Below are positions 39,261-46,733 of a stretch of DNA of 64,000 nt, piece by piece (within the stretch, counting starts at the first letter, position 1; each line of letters opens with the position of its first letter). A model generated the notes under the pieces. That model worked only from the letters and a program-made list of their open reading frames with translations, made no database searches and was not told where the DNA came from. Source of the DNA: Blastococcus sp. CPCC 205250 (lineage in GTDB: Bacteria; Actinomycetota; Actinomycetes; Mycobacteriales; Geodermatophilaceae); NCBI RefSeq assembly GCF_019799925.1, contig NZ_JABGCG010000003.1:1-64000 (forward strand), in the 5' to 3' direction. Both the position numbers and the translations under genes were made by a program.

Positions 39261-39935
39261 GTGAGCGACGTCCCCACGGTCGTGCAGGTGGGTGCGCCCT
39301 CGGTGCGCCGCGCCGAGCAGCGCGACGTCCCCCGCATCGCCGCCACCCTGACCGTCGCGCTCGCCGACTCCCGGTGGACCCGCTGGGCGCTGCCCGAGGA
39401 CGGGCGCATCCAGCGGCTGACCCGCTGGCACGAGCTCGCCGCCGGCCACCGGGGCGTCAGCACCGGCACCGCCTGGGTGACCGAGGACGTCACGGCCGTC
39501 GCCACCTGGCACGCCCCGCCCGGCGCCCCCGGGACGACGCCCCTGCCCGCGGACGTGCGGGCCGCCCTGGACCGCGAGCTGCCGGTGCTCTCCGGGTCGC
39601 ACGCCGCGCAGGTGGCTGCCACCCGCGCCCTCGTCGACGCCGCCCGGCCGGCCGAGCCGCACTGGTGGCTCGACCAGCTGGGTACCCGGCCCTCCGCCCG
39701 CCGCAAGGGGCTCGGCCGCGCCGTCCTCGGCCCCGCCCTGGCCCGCTGCGACGCCGACGGCGTCCCGGCCGCCACCTCGGTCTACACGTGGGCCGGCGTC
39801 CGGTTCCTGCGCGGCTCCGGCTTCGAGGTGAGCGCCTCCCTGCACACGGCCGACGACGAGCTGCCGGTGTGGGTGCTGGTGCGCCCGCCGTCGGCCGCGG
39901 CGGATCCGTCCGCGCCGGGTGTCGATCCGGGCTGA
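39261..39935 (+). CDS. GNAT-family acetyltransferase
   Basis: A 224-residue protein with the GNAT core in its C-terminal half: WWLDQLGTRPSARRKGLGRAVLGPAL, where RRKGLG is the acetyl-CoA loop, then FLRGSGFEVSASLHT. The N-terminal half resembles actinobacterial GNATs with a WARWALP-type motif. Substrate unknown; some relatives modify antibiotics or small amines. The GTG start follows the terminator, so it is probably expressed alone. Confidence 0.85.
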   Translation: MSDVPTVVQVGAPSVRRAEQRDVPRIAATLTVALADSRWTRWALPEDGRIQRLTRWHELAAGHRGVSTGTAWVTEDVTAVATWHAPPGAPGTTPLPADVRAALDRELPVLSGSHAAQVAATRALVDAARPAEPHWWLDQLGTRPSARRKGLGRAVLGPALARCDADGVPAATSVYTWAGVRFLRGSGFEVSASLHTADDELPVWVLVRPPSAAADPSAPGVDPG

Positions 39936-39996
39936 GCCCGTTCGTACAGGGGGTGAGCGGGCGGAGCAGCCGCCCGCCGGACACCGGGAGACGACG

Positions 39997-40350
39997 ATGG
40001 CGCAGTACCTGCTCAACCTGATCCAGCCCGACGGGGACGCCCCGCCGCCGCCGGAGTTCCTCGAGCCGATCATGCGCGACATCGCCGCGCTGAACGAGGA
40101 GATGCGCGCGGCCGGGGTCTGGGTGTTCGCCGCCGGCCTCCACCCGGCCTCCTCCGCCACGGTCCTCACCCCGTCCGGGCACGACGTCCTGGTCACCGAC
40201 GGGCCGTTCGTGGAGGCCAAGGAGCACATCGGCGGTTTCACGCTCATCGACGCGCCCGACCTCGACGCCGCCCTGGAGTGGGGCCGGAAGCTCGCCCGCG
40301 CCAGCACGCTGCCCATCGAGGTGCGGCCGGTGGCCGACGGCGGGGAGTGA
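39997..40350 (+). CDS. YCII/DGPF-domain protein
   Basis: A 117-residue YCII-related (DGPF) protein, MAQYLLNLIQPDG at the start and TDGPFVEAKEHIGGFTLIDAPD in the middle, the family hallmark. ATG 39997 has GGGAG upstream; the frame is open further but no start fits better. DGPF proteins are the conserved neighbours of ECF42 sigma factors, and this one ends in a 4-base overlap with such a gene. A stress-related role is assumed for the pair; the biochemical activity of DGPF proteins is not established. Confidence 0.92.
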   Translation: MAQYLLNLIQPDGDAPPPPEFLEPIMRDIAALNEEMRAAGVWVFAAGLHPASSATVLTPSGHDVLVTDGPFVEAKEHIGGFTLIDAPDLDAALEWGRKLARASTLPIEVRPVADGGE

Positions 40351-41606
40351 CGGGCCGGCGCCGCATGACCTCGATCGAGGCGGTCTTCCGCGAGGCGTAC
40401 GGCCGTGCGGTGGCCGTCCTGACCCGCCTCCTCGGCGACATCGACGCCGCCGAGGAGGCGGTCCAGGACGCGTTCCTCACCGCCGTGCAGCGCTGGCCGG
40501 TGGACGGCGTGCCGCCCAGCCCCGCGGGCTGGATCGTCACCACGGCCCGCAACCGGGCCGTCGACCGGATGCGGCGGGAGTCCACGCGCACCGAGCGGTA
40601 CGTCCGGGCCGCCACCGAGGCCGCGCTGCTCGACGGGCCCGGCGAGCCGACCGAGGAGGAGGGCATCGTGCGCGACGACCGCCTCCGCATGCTGTTCACC
40701 TGCTGCCACCCGGCGCTGGCCCCCGCCGCCCGGGTGGCCCTGACCCTCCGCCTGGTCGGCGGCCTGACCACCGCCGAGATCGCGCGCGCCTTCCTGATGC
40801 CGGAGACGACGATGGCCCAGCGGCTCGTCCGGGCCAAGGGCAAGATCCGCGACGCCCGCATCCCCTACCGGGTGCCCACCGGGGCCGACCTGCCCGACCG
40901 GCTCGCGGGCGTGCTGGCGGTCGTCTACCTCGTCTTCACCGAGGGCCACACCGCCAGCGCCGGCGACGAGCTGGTCCGCACAGACCTGTGTGCCGAGGCG
41001 ATCCGCCTGGGGCGCGAGCTGGTCGAGCTCATGCCCGACGAGCCGGAGGCGCTCGGGCTGCTGGCACTCATGCTGCTCACCGAGGCGCGGCGCACGGCAC
41101 GGGTCTCCCCCACCGGCGAGCTGGTCCCGCTGCCCGACCAGGACCGCTCGCGGTGGGACACCGCGCTCGTCGCGGAGGGCCAGGACCTGGTCCGCCGCTG
41201 CCTGCGTCGCGGTGCGCCGGGGCCGTACCAGGTGCAGGCGGCGATCCAGGCGGTGCACAGCGACGCCGCCACGGCCGCGGACACCGACTGGCGGCAGGTC
41301 GTCGTCCTCTACGACCACCTGACGGCGCTGGCGCCGTCGCCGGTCGTCGCGCTCAACCGGGCGGTCGCGGTGGCCGAGGTCGACGGTCCCGCTGCGGGGC
41401 TCGCCGCACTGGCCGGCGTCGAGCTGCCGCGCTCGCACCTGCTCCCCGCCGTCCGCGCCGACCTGCTGCGCCGGCTGGGCCGCACCGCCGAGGCGGTCGA
41501 GGCCTACGACGCGGCGCTCGCCCTGGCCGGTACCACCGCCGAGCGCACGTTCCTCCGGCGCCGCCGCGATGAGTCGGCGGCACCGGACCGGTCGGAAGGG
41601 ACATGA
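40347..41606 (+). CDS. ECF42-type sigma factor with C-terminal extension
   Basis: A 419-residue sigma factor, more than twice the normal ECF length. Regions 2 and 4 occupy about 1-180 (AEEAVQDAFLTAVQRWP; LTTAEIARAFLMPETTMAQRLVRAKGKIR), followed by a helical TPR-like C-terminal domain (DUF6596) containing YLVFTEGHTAS and ALNRAVAVAEVDGP. No anti-sigma gene is present; the extension is thought to control activity in ECF42. GTG 40347 overlaps the YCII stop (GTGA); ATG 40365 is an alternative. Confidence 0.93.
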   Translation: MTGRRRMTSIEAVFREAYGRAVAVLTRLLGDIDAAEEAVQDAFLTAVQRWPVDGVPPSPAGWIVTTARNRAVDRMRRESTRTERYVRAATEAALLDGPGEPTEEEGIVRDDRLRMLFTCCHPALAPAARVALTLRLVGGLTTAEIARAFLMPETTMAQRLVRAKGKIRDARIPYRVPTGADLPDRLAGVLAVVYLVFTEGHTASAGDELVRTDLCAEAIRLGRELVELMPDEPEALGLLALMLLTEARRTARVSPTGELVPLPDQDRSRWDTALVAEGQDLVRRCLRRGAPGPYQVQAAIQAVHSDAATAADTDWRQVVVLYDHLTALAPSPVVALNRAVAVAEVDGPAAGLAALAGVELPRSHLLPAVRADLLRRLGRTAEAVEAYDAALALAGTTAERTFLRRRRDESAAPDRSEGT

Positions 41607-41758
41607 GCAGCCCCTCCCCCCTCGACGTCACGTCCACCGCGCCCCTCGAGGAGGACGGCGCGTTCCCCACCTCCTCGACCGTGCCGGACCCGGCCGGGCT
41701 GCTGGGCACCCGCCGCGCGGTGGAGGTCACCGTGCAGCTGCAGCAGCGGCTGAGCTGA
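41603..41758 (+). CDS. Small ORF coupled to the ECF42 gene
   Basis: A 51-residue ORF beginning ATGAGCAGCCCC, overlapping the sigma-factor stop as ATGA and ending 7 bases before the VOC gene. GC at third positions looks coding. The product is acidic in the middle, ends RRAVEVTVQLQQRLS, and matches nothing I know. Coupled placement makes it worth annotating, but it could be chance. Confidence 0.4.
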   Translation: MSSPSPLDVTSTAPLEEDGAFPTSSTVPDPAGLLGTRRAVEVTVQLQQRLS

Positions 41759-41764
41759 CCGGCG

Positions 41765-42118
41765 GTGGACCTCTTCGCGGGCCTCCCCGTGCGCGATCGG
41801 GCCGCGTCGATCGCCTGGTACTCGCAGCTGCTGGGGGCCGGGCCGTCCTTCCTGCCGAACGACACCGAGGCGGTCTGGGACGTCACCGAGCACGGGTACC
41901 TCTACGTCGACGTCCGGCCGGAGCAGGCGGGCTCGGGGATGGTCACGCTGTTCGTCGACGACTACGAGGAGCGGTTGGCGGCCGTCGCCGGGCGGGGACT
42001 CGAGCCGGCCGTGCGCGAGGTGTACGGCAACGGCGTCCGGCACGCGACGTTCCGCGACCCGGACGGCAACGAGGTGTCCTTCGGCGGCCCGTCCGCCGGT
42101 CCCGTCGACCGGCCCTGA
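41765..42118 (+). CDS. VOC/glyoxalase-fold protein
   Basis: A 117-residue vicinal-oxygen-chelate fold protein: DLFAGLPVRDRAASIAWYSQLLG at the start and VRHATFRDPDGNEVSFGG at the end, the usual VOC halves. Metal ligands are not obvious in the N-terminal half, so it may bind a ligand (antibiotic-resistance or sequestration type) rather than catalyse. The GTG start is 6 bases after the small ORF, so it may be the last gene of the YCII-ECF42 transcript. Confidence 0.85.
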   Translation: MDLFAGLPVRDRAASIAWYSQLLGAGPSFLPNDTEAVWDVTEHGYLYVDVRPEQAGSGMVTLFVDDYEERLAAVAGRGLEPAVREVYGNGVRHATFRDPDGNEVSFGGPSAGPVDRP

Positions 42119-42204
42119 CCCGGCGGCGTGGTTTGCTCGCCGCCGAGCAGCTGCCGCCGGACCGCCGGTACCCGGCCGCTGCGACCGACGCGGAGGAGGA
42201 CGGC

Positions 42205-43497
42205 GTGACAGCGACGGGCGCCGACAGCGAGCGGTGGGTGCCCGGCAGGGAGTCCGGGCTCCGCCTCCCCGCCGACGCCCGGGCCCTGCTCGCCGGGGGC
42301 ACGGACTTCCTCACCGAGGCCTTCCGGGCCTCCGGTGCCCTGGCCGCGGACGAGGGCGTGCGCCGCATCGTCGACCGGGCGGAGTTCCAGGGCGGCGGCA
42401 CCGGCAGGAAGCTGCTGCTGACGGTGGCCTACGACGAGCCGGGACGGGGCCTGCCCGAGGAGCTGTTCGTCAAGTTCTCCCGCGACTTCGACGACGAGCT
42501 GCGCGACAGTGGCCGGTACCAGATGGTCTCCGAGGTCGACGTCGCGATCCTGTCCCGCTCGCCGGGCTTCCCCGTGCCGGTACCGGCCGTGCTCTTCGCC
42601 GACGTCGACCCGGTGTCCTGCACCGGGCTCATCGTCTCCGAGCGCATCCCCTTCGGGCGCGACGGCGTGGAGCCCCACCACCCCAAGTGCATGGACCACG
42701 CCGTCCCCGACCAGGTGGGTCACTACGAGGCCATCCTGCGGGGCCTGGCGAGGCTGTCGGGAGCCCACCGCGCCGGCCGGCTGTCGCCGGAGTTCGACCG
42801 GCGGTTCCCCTCCAAGCGAGCGGGGGCCGCGGCCCCGCTCGGGCGGCAGGTGCCGGAGGCGAAGGTCGTGCAGTGGGCGACCCGGCTGCTCGACTTCGTC
42901 GACCGCCACCCCCGGCTGTTCCCCGACCACGTGCGGACCGCGTCGCTCCGGGCGCAGGTCCTCCGCGACGTCCCGGACGTGCTCGCCGCGCGGGAGCGGA
43001 TCACCGAGGTGCTCCAGGGGAACCCGGACCTCGTCGCCTTCGCGCACTGGAACGCCAACATCGACAACTGCTGGTTCCGGACCGGGCCCGACGGCCGCCT
43101 GGAGGCCGGGTTCCTGGACTGGGCCAACGCCGGGCAGCTCAGCGTGGCCCAGTCCGTCACCGGGGCCCTCAGCGGGGCCGAGCCGTTCGTCTGGGACGAG
43201 CACCTCGACCCCCTGCTGACCGTCTTCATCGACGAGTACGCGGCCGGCGGCGGCCCGCTGCTCGACCTGGACGAGCTCCGGCTCCACGTCCTGCTGATCG
43301 CCGCGTCCGGGCTGCCCCACTCGATGGGCGCGCCGATCGCCCTCGCGCGCGAGATCGAGGACCTCGACGCCCTGGAGAGCCACCGGGACGACCGCCTCAC
43401 CCGGCACGAGAACGCCCGCATCCAGCTGCACCAGGCGACGCGGCTGCTCCACCTGTGGCAGACCCGGCAGCTGGGAGACCTGGTCCGCGCGCTCTGA
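42205..43497 (+). CDS. Aminoglycoside-phosphotransferase-like protein, catalytic Asp replaced
   Basis: A 430-residue protein with a kinase-like fold. ELFVKFSRDFDD holds the candidate ATP lysine (FVKF), HWNANIDN occupies the catalytic HxDxxxxN loop, and FLDWANAG is the metal-binding loop. The catalytic Asp of HxDxxxxN is Asn here, so phosphotransfer may be lost or altered. Similar large proteins are annotated as phosphotransferase-family in actinobacteria. GTG 42205 is preceded by GGAGGAGGA. Substrate unknown; a pseudokinase role is possible. Confidence 0.8.
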   Translation: MTATGADSERWVPGRESGLRLPADARALLAGGTDFLTEAFRASGALAADEGVRRIVDRAEFQGGGTGRKLLLTVAYDEPGRGLPEELFVKFSRDFDDELRDSGRYQMVSEVDVAILSRSPGFPVPVPAVLFADVDPVSCTGLIVSERIPFGRDGVEPHHPKCMDHAVPDQVGHYEAILRGLARLSGAHRAGRLSPEFDRRFPSKRAGAAAPLGRQVPEAKVVQWATRLLDFVDRHPRLFPDHVRTASLRAQVLRDVPDVLAARERITEVLQGNPDLVAFAHWNANIDNCWFRTGPDGRLEAGFLDWANAGQLSVAQSVTGALSGAEPFVWDEHLDPLLTVFIDEYAAGGGPLLDLDELRLHVLLIAASGLPHSMGAPIALAREIEDLDALESHRDDRLTRHENARIQLHQATRLLHLWQTRQLGDLVRAL

Positions 43498-43508
43498 GCC
43501 GGGGCGCG

Positions 43509-43949
43509 TCAGTCCCAGGAGCCGCGCCGGCGCTTGAGCTCGCCGCGCTGCTTCTTGGCCTGGATCCTGCGCTCCTGCGAGCCCCGGGTCGGCTTCGTGC
43601 GCCGCCGGGCCGGCGGTGGCGGGGCGAGCGCGGCGCGCAGGACGGCGGCCAGGCGCTCCCGCGCCGCCTGCCGGTTGCGCAGCTGCTGGCGGTGCTCGGA
43701 GGCGACCACCGTGAGGACGCCGTCGACGAGCCGCCCGCCCAGCCGCTCGGTCAGCCGCGCGCGCTGCGCGTCGGTCAGACCGGGCACCTCGAGCGGGGCC
43801 AGCGAGAGCTCGACGCGCGAGTCGGCGGTGTTGACGCCCTGCCCGCCGGGGCCGGACGAGCGGGAGAACCGCCACCGCAGCTCACCGGCGGGGACGACGA
43901 CGGAGCCGGCGACCGGGAGGTCACCGGAGGCGTCGTCGGAGGCGGGCAC
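43509..43949 (-). CDS. arfB: Alternative ribosome-rescue factor ArfB (peptidyl-tRNA hydrolase)
   Basis: A 146-residue release-factor-like protein. The catalytic GGQ is at 35-37 in RSSGPGGQGVN, and the basic C-terminal tail (PARRRTKPTRGSQERRIQAKKQRG) fits the ArfB/YaeJ family, whose tail enters the empty mRNA channel of stalled ribosomes. Length is normal. It is convergent with the kinase-fold gene (12 bases apart). Confidence 0.95.
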   Translation of the reverse strand: MPASDDASGDLPVAGSVVVPAGELRWRFSRSSGPGGQGVNTADSRVELSLAPLEVPGLTDAQRARLTERLGGRLVDGVLTVVASEHRQQLRNRQAARERLAAVLRAALAPPPPARRRTKPTRGSQERRIQAKKQRGELKRRRGSWD

Positions 43950-43986
43950 CCGGACAGTCTGCGGGCGGCCGCAACCGGGTTCCCCC

Positions 43987-44505
43987 TCAGGCCGCCGCCG
44001 GCACCGGGTCGGCCCCGCCGCGGGCTCCCGGGCGGCAGCGGACCAGGCGGCGCAGGGTGAGCCACGTGCCGCGGCCCGCGCCGTGGGACTCCAGCGCCTC
44101 GACGGCGTAGGCGGAGCAGGTCGGCGTGAACCGGCAGCACGGCGCCCGCCGCGGGCTGACCTCCCGCTGGTACACGCGGACGGCGGCGACCAGCTTCTCG
44201 GCCACCCGCGTGCCGCGGGGGCCGGTGCCGGCGGAGTGCACGTGCCGGGCCGTGGTCGGGGCGAGGTAGACCATCTCCATGCCGCAGCCGATGGCGTTGG
44301 CCAGACAGCAGCCGGTGTTCAGGAACAGCAGGTCGCGCAGGCAGGAGTCGTTGTCCCGGCCGCGGCGGTACCCGTAGCCGGACGGCGGGCCGTAGCCACG
44401 CCCGTAGCCGCCGTAGCCGCGCGGGGGTCCGTACCCGCGGCCCCAGCCGGGCCCGTACCCGCCCCGCCGTCGCCGGCCGCCCCCACTGCTCCAGATGAAG
44501 ACCAT
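43987..44505 (-). CDS. yidD: YidD-family protein with Gly/Tyr-rich N-terminal extension
   Basis: A 172-residue protein. The C-terminal 70 residues are YidD (membrane insertion efficiency factor): [34 protein letters not shown] with the conserved cysteines. Residues 8-50 are a low-complexity Gly-Tyr-Arg-rich tract ([13 protein letters not shown]), then a Cys-rich linker ([21 protein letters not shown]). YidD normally is 70-100 residues and lies between rnpA and yidC, so this orphan fused form is unusual. The segment around 57-75 is hydrophobic enough for a membrane anchor. Confidence 0.85.
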   Translation of the reverse strand: MVFIWSSGGGRRRRGGYGPGWGRGYGPPRGYGGYGRGYGPPSGYGYRRGRDNDSCLRDLLFLNTGCCLANAIGCGMEMVYLAPTTARHVHSAGTGPRGTRVAEKLVAAVRVYQREVSPRRAPCCRFTPTCSAYAVEALESHGAGRGTWLTLRRLVRCRPGARGGADPVPAAA

Positions 44506-44557
44506 GGCCCGATCCTCCGGTCCGCGCGGGTGGCGCGCAGCGCGGAGGATGGTCGCC

Positions 44558-45463
44558 GTGCCCGCACCGACGCTCGCCGCCGCCCTCGCCGCCGGGCCGG
44601 TCGTGCTCGACGGCGGGCTGTCAACCGAGCTGGAGGCCCGCGGGCACGACGTCTCCTCGGCGCTGTGGTCCGCGCGCCTGCTGCGCGACGACCCGGCCGC
44701 GATCGTCGCGGCGCACGCCGCGTTTGCCGCGGCCGGGGCGCAGGTGGCGACGACGGCGAGCTACCAGGCGACCGTGCAGGGCTTCGCCGCGATGGGGGTG
44801 GACGCGGGACAGGCACGGTCCCTCGTCCGGCGGTCGGTGGACCTCGCCCGGGAGGGCGCCCCCGGCAGCTGGGTCGCCGGTTCGATCGGCCCGTACGGGG
44901 CGATGCTGGCCGACGGCTCGGAGTACACCGGCGCCTACGTCGGCGACGTCGGCATCCGCCGGCTGCGGGCCTTCCACCGCCCGCGCATGGAGCTCCTCGC
45001 GTCCGCGGGAGCCGACGTGCTCGCCTGCGAGACGGTGCCGGCGGCCGCGGAGGCGGGCGCGCTGGCGGCGGAGGCCGCCACCCTCGGTGTGCCGATCTGG
45101 CTGTCCCTGACGACGGTGCTCGACGCGGACGGCGTCCCCCGGACCCGCCGCGGCGAGCCGGTGGCGGACGTGTTCGCCCTGCTGGCCGACGTCCCGGAGG
45201 TGATCGCCGTCGGGGTGAACTGCACCGCGCCGTCGGCCGTCGCACCGTCCCTGGCCGCCGCGGCCGGGAGCGGGAAGCCGCTGGTCGCCTACCCGAACAG
45301 CGGGGAGGGCTGGGACGCGGCGAACCGGCGCTGGACGGGCACGGGCGCCGTCGACCCGGCCGCCGTCACGGGGTGGGTGGCCGCGGGGGCGCGGCTGGTG
45401 GGCGGCTGCTGCCGGGTGGGCCCGTCGGCGATCCGGACGATCGCCGACGGGCTCCGCGGCTAG
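44558..45463 (+). CDS. mmuM: Homocysteine S-methyltransferase
   Basis: A 301-residue Zn-dependent enzyme that makes methionine from homocysteine with S-methylmethionine or SAM as donor. The N-terminal strand [17 protein letters not shown] and the zinc ligands VNCTAP and GGCCRVGP (Cys plus Cys-Cys) identify the family. GTG 44558 was chosen since GGAGGA lies 8 bases upstream; ATG 44549 is too close to it. The stop codon TAG is shared with the opposing SDR gene in a CTAG overlap. Confidence 0.93.
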   Translation: MPAPTLAAALAAGPVVLDGGLSTELEARGHDVSSALWSARLLRDDPAAIVAAHAAFAAAGAQVATTASYQATVQGFAAMGVDAGQARSLVRRSVDLAREGAPGSWVAGSIGPYGAMLADGSEYTGAYVGDVGIRRLRAFHRPRMELLASAGADVLACETVPAAAEAGALAAEAATLGVPIWLSLTTVLDADGVPRTRRGEPVADVFALLADVPEVIAVGVNCTAPSAVAPSLAAAAGSGKPLVAYPNSGEGWDAANRRWTGTGAVDPAAVTGWVAAGARLVGGCCRVGPSAIRTIADGLRG

Positions 45464-46317
45464 AGGATGGGGTTGCCGCCGGTCACCGCGACGCGCGCGC
45501 CGGAGACGTAGGACGCCTCGTCGCTGGCCAGCAGCACGTACACCGGGGCGAGCTCGGCCGGCTGTGCGGCGCGGCCCATGGGCACCTGCTCACCGAAGCT
45601 GCCGACCTTCTCCGGGGGCATCGTCGAGGGGATCAGCGGCGTCCACACCGGGCCGGGGGCGACGCTGTTGGCCCGGATGCCCTTGTCGGCGTACATCTGC
45701 GCGAGGCTCGCGGTGAAGTTGGCGATGCCGGCCTTGGTCATGGCGTAGGGCGCGAGGCTGGGGCTCGGCATGTCGGAGTTGACCGACGAGGAGTTGATGA
45801 TCGACCCGCCCGGGGGCATGTGCGGTATCGCGTCCTTGCACAGGACGAACATCGCGGTGAGGTTCGTGGCGAGGGTGTGGTCCCACTCCTCGTCCGGGAC
45901 CTCCTCGAGGGTGTCGTGGGACATCTGGAACGCGGCGTTGTTCACCAGGACGTCGACCTTGCCGAAGGCCTCCACGGCCTTGGGGATGATCGTCTTGGCG
46001 TGCGCCCGGTCCGACAGGTCGCCGGGCACCAGCACGCACTTCCGGCCGGCCTGCTCGACGTACTTCGCGGTGTCCTGCGCGTCCTCGTGCTCGGAGAGGT
46101 AGGAGATGAGGACGTCGGCGCCCTCGCGGGCGAAGGCGATGGCCACGGCGCGGCCGATGCCGCTGTCGCCCCCGGTGATGACGGCGGCCTTGCCGGTCAG
46201 CTTCCCGGAGCCGCTGTAGCTCTCCTCGCCGTGGTCGGGCTTCGGGTCCATCTCGCCGAGCGTGCCGGGCGGGGTCTGCTGCTGCTCGGGCTGCGACTCG
46301 GGGCGGGGTGACGACAC
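45460..46317 (-). CDS. SDR oxidoreductase (YghA/general-stress type)
   Basis: A 285-residue short-chain dehydrogenase with a 40-residue hydrophilic Gln/Pro-rich N-terminus. The cofactor motif is TGGDSGIG, then NNAAF, a catalytic serine in INSSSVN and YAMTK. The C-terminus [14 protein letters not shown] is characteristic of the YghA/YhdF/general stress 39 group. The GTG at 46317 follows AGGAGGA. It is convergent with mmuM, overlapping by the four bases CTAG. Confidence 0.93.
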   Translation of the reverse strand: MSSPRPESQPEQQQTPPGTLGEMDPKPDHGEESYSGSGKLTGKAAVITGGDSGIGRAVAIAFAREGADVLISYLSEHEDAQDTAKYVEQAGRKCVLVPGDLSDRAHAKTIIPKAVEAFGKVDVLVNNAAFQMSHDTLEEVPDEEWDHTLATNLTAMFVLCKDAIPHMPPGGSIINSSSVNSDMPSPSLAPYAMTKAGIANFTASLAQMYADKGIRANSVAPGPVWTPLIPSTMPPEKVGSFGEQVPMGRAAQPAELAPVYVLLASDEASYVSGARVAVTGGNPIL

Positions 46318-46401
46318 GTGTTCCTCCTGCGGGGCGTACGGGTGCGGCGCGGGGTGCTGCTCCCCCACTGCCTCGCCCCGCCTACCCGGCCCGGACAGCA
46401 C

Positions 46402-46433
46402 GGAACCGGCCGGGCTCGTGCCCGACCGGTTCC
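46402..46433. terminator. Terminator-like hairpin after the 41-residue gene
   Basis: Arms GGAACCGGCCGGGC (46402-46415) and GCCCGACCGGTTCC (46420-46433), one non-Watson-Crick position, 4-base loop. It lies between the small gene at 46452-46577 and the SDR gene on the minus strand. Confidence 0.6.
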
Positions 46434-46451
46434 CGTGAGTGCGTGCTGCGG

Positions 46452-46577
46452 TCAGGCCGCGCGCGCCACCTGGTGCTGCGTCATCGTGGGCAGTTCCCAG
46501 CGCATCTCCATGTGCCGGCGCCCCGTCTTGTCGACCACGGGCACCCACCTGACCAGCGGTCGTTCCTCGACCCTCAT
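46452..46577 (-). CDS. Small basic protein, 41 residues
   Basis: A short ORF beginning MRVEERPLVRWVPVVDKTG and ending TQHQVARAA. The ATG has AAAGGTGG upstream, codons are GC-rich at position three, and a terminator-like hairpin follows, so it looks like a real monocistronic gene. The product is amphipathic with alternating Trp, Arg and Met; no signal peptide or membrane segment. I recall no family name. Three GTTCAC repeats phased by 11 bases lie directly upstream. Confidence 0.6.
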   Translation of the reverse strand: MRVEERPLVRWVPVVDKTGRRHMEMRWELPTMTQHQVARAA

Positions 46578-46593
46578 CGTCGTGCCACCTTTC

Positions 46594-46632
46594 GTTCACC
46601 TGTTGTTCACTTTCTGACCTTACTCGGTTCAC
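46594..46632 (-). promoter_or_regulatory. Three phased direct repeats GTGAAC upstream of the small gene
   Basis: GTGAAC (minus strand) occurs at 46594-46599, 46605-46610 and 46627-46632, spaced 11 and 22 bases, so all face the same side of the helix. A candidate -10 TAAGGT lies between the second and third. This is the pattern of a cooperative direct-repeat activator or repressor site. The first repeat is only 16 bases before the start codon, so binding there would block translation or transcription. Confidence 0.45.
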
Positions 46633-46733
46633 CTCACACCTCCCCGGAGATCTCGTGATCGTTTCGTTACGGGAGCGGCCGGACGGGCGCCTGCGCGGGA
46701 AGGGACGGCGCGTCGGGCACGCTGTCGGTCACG

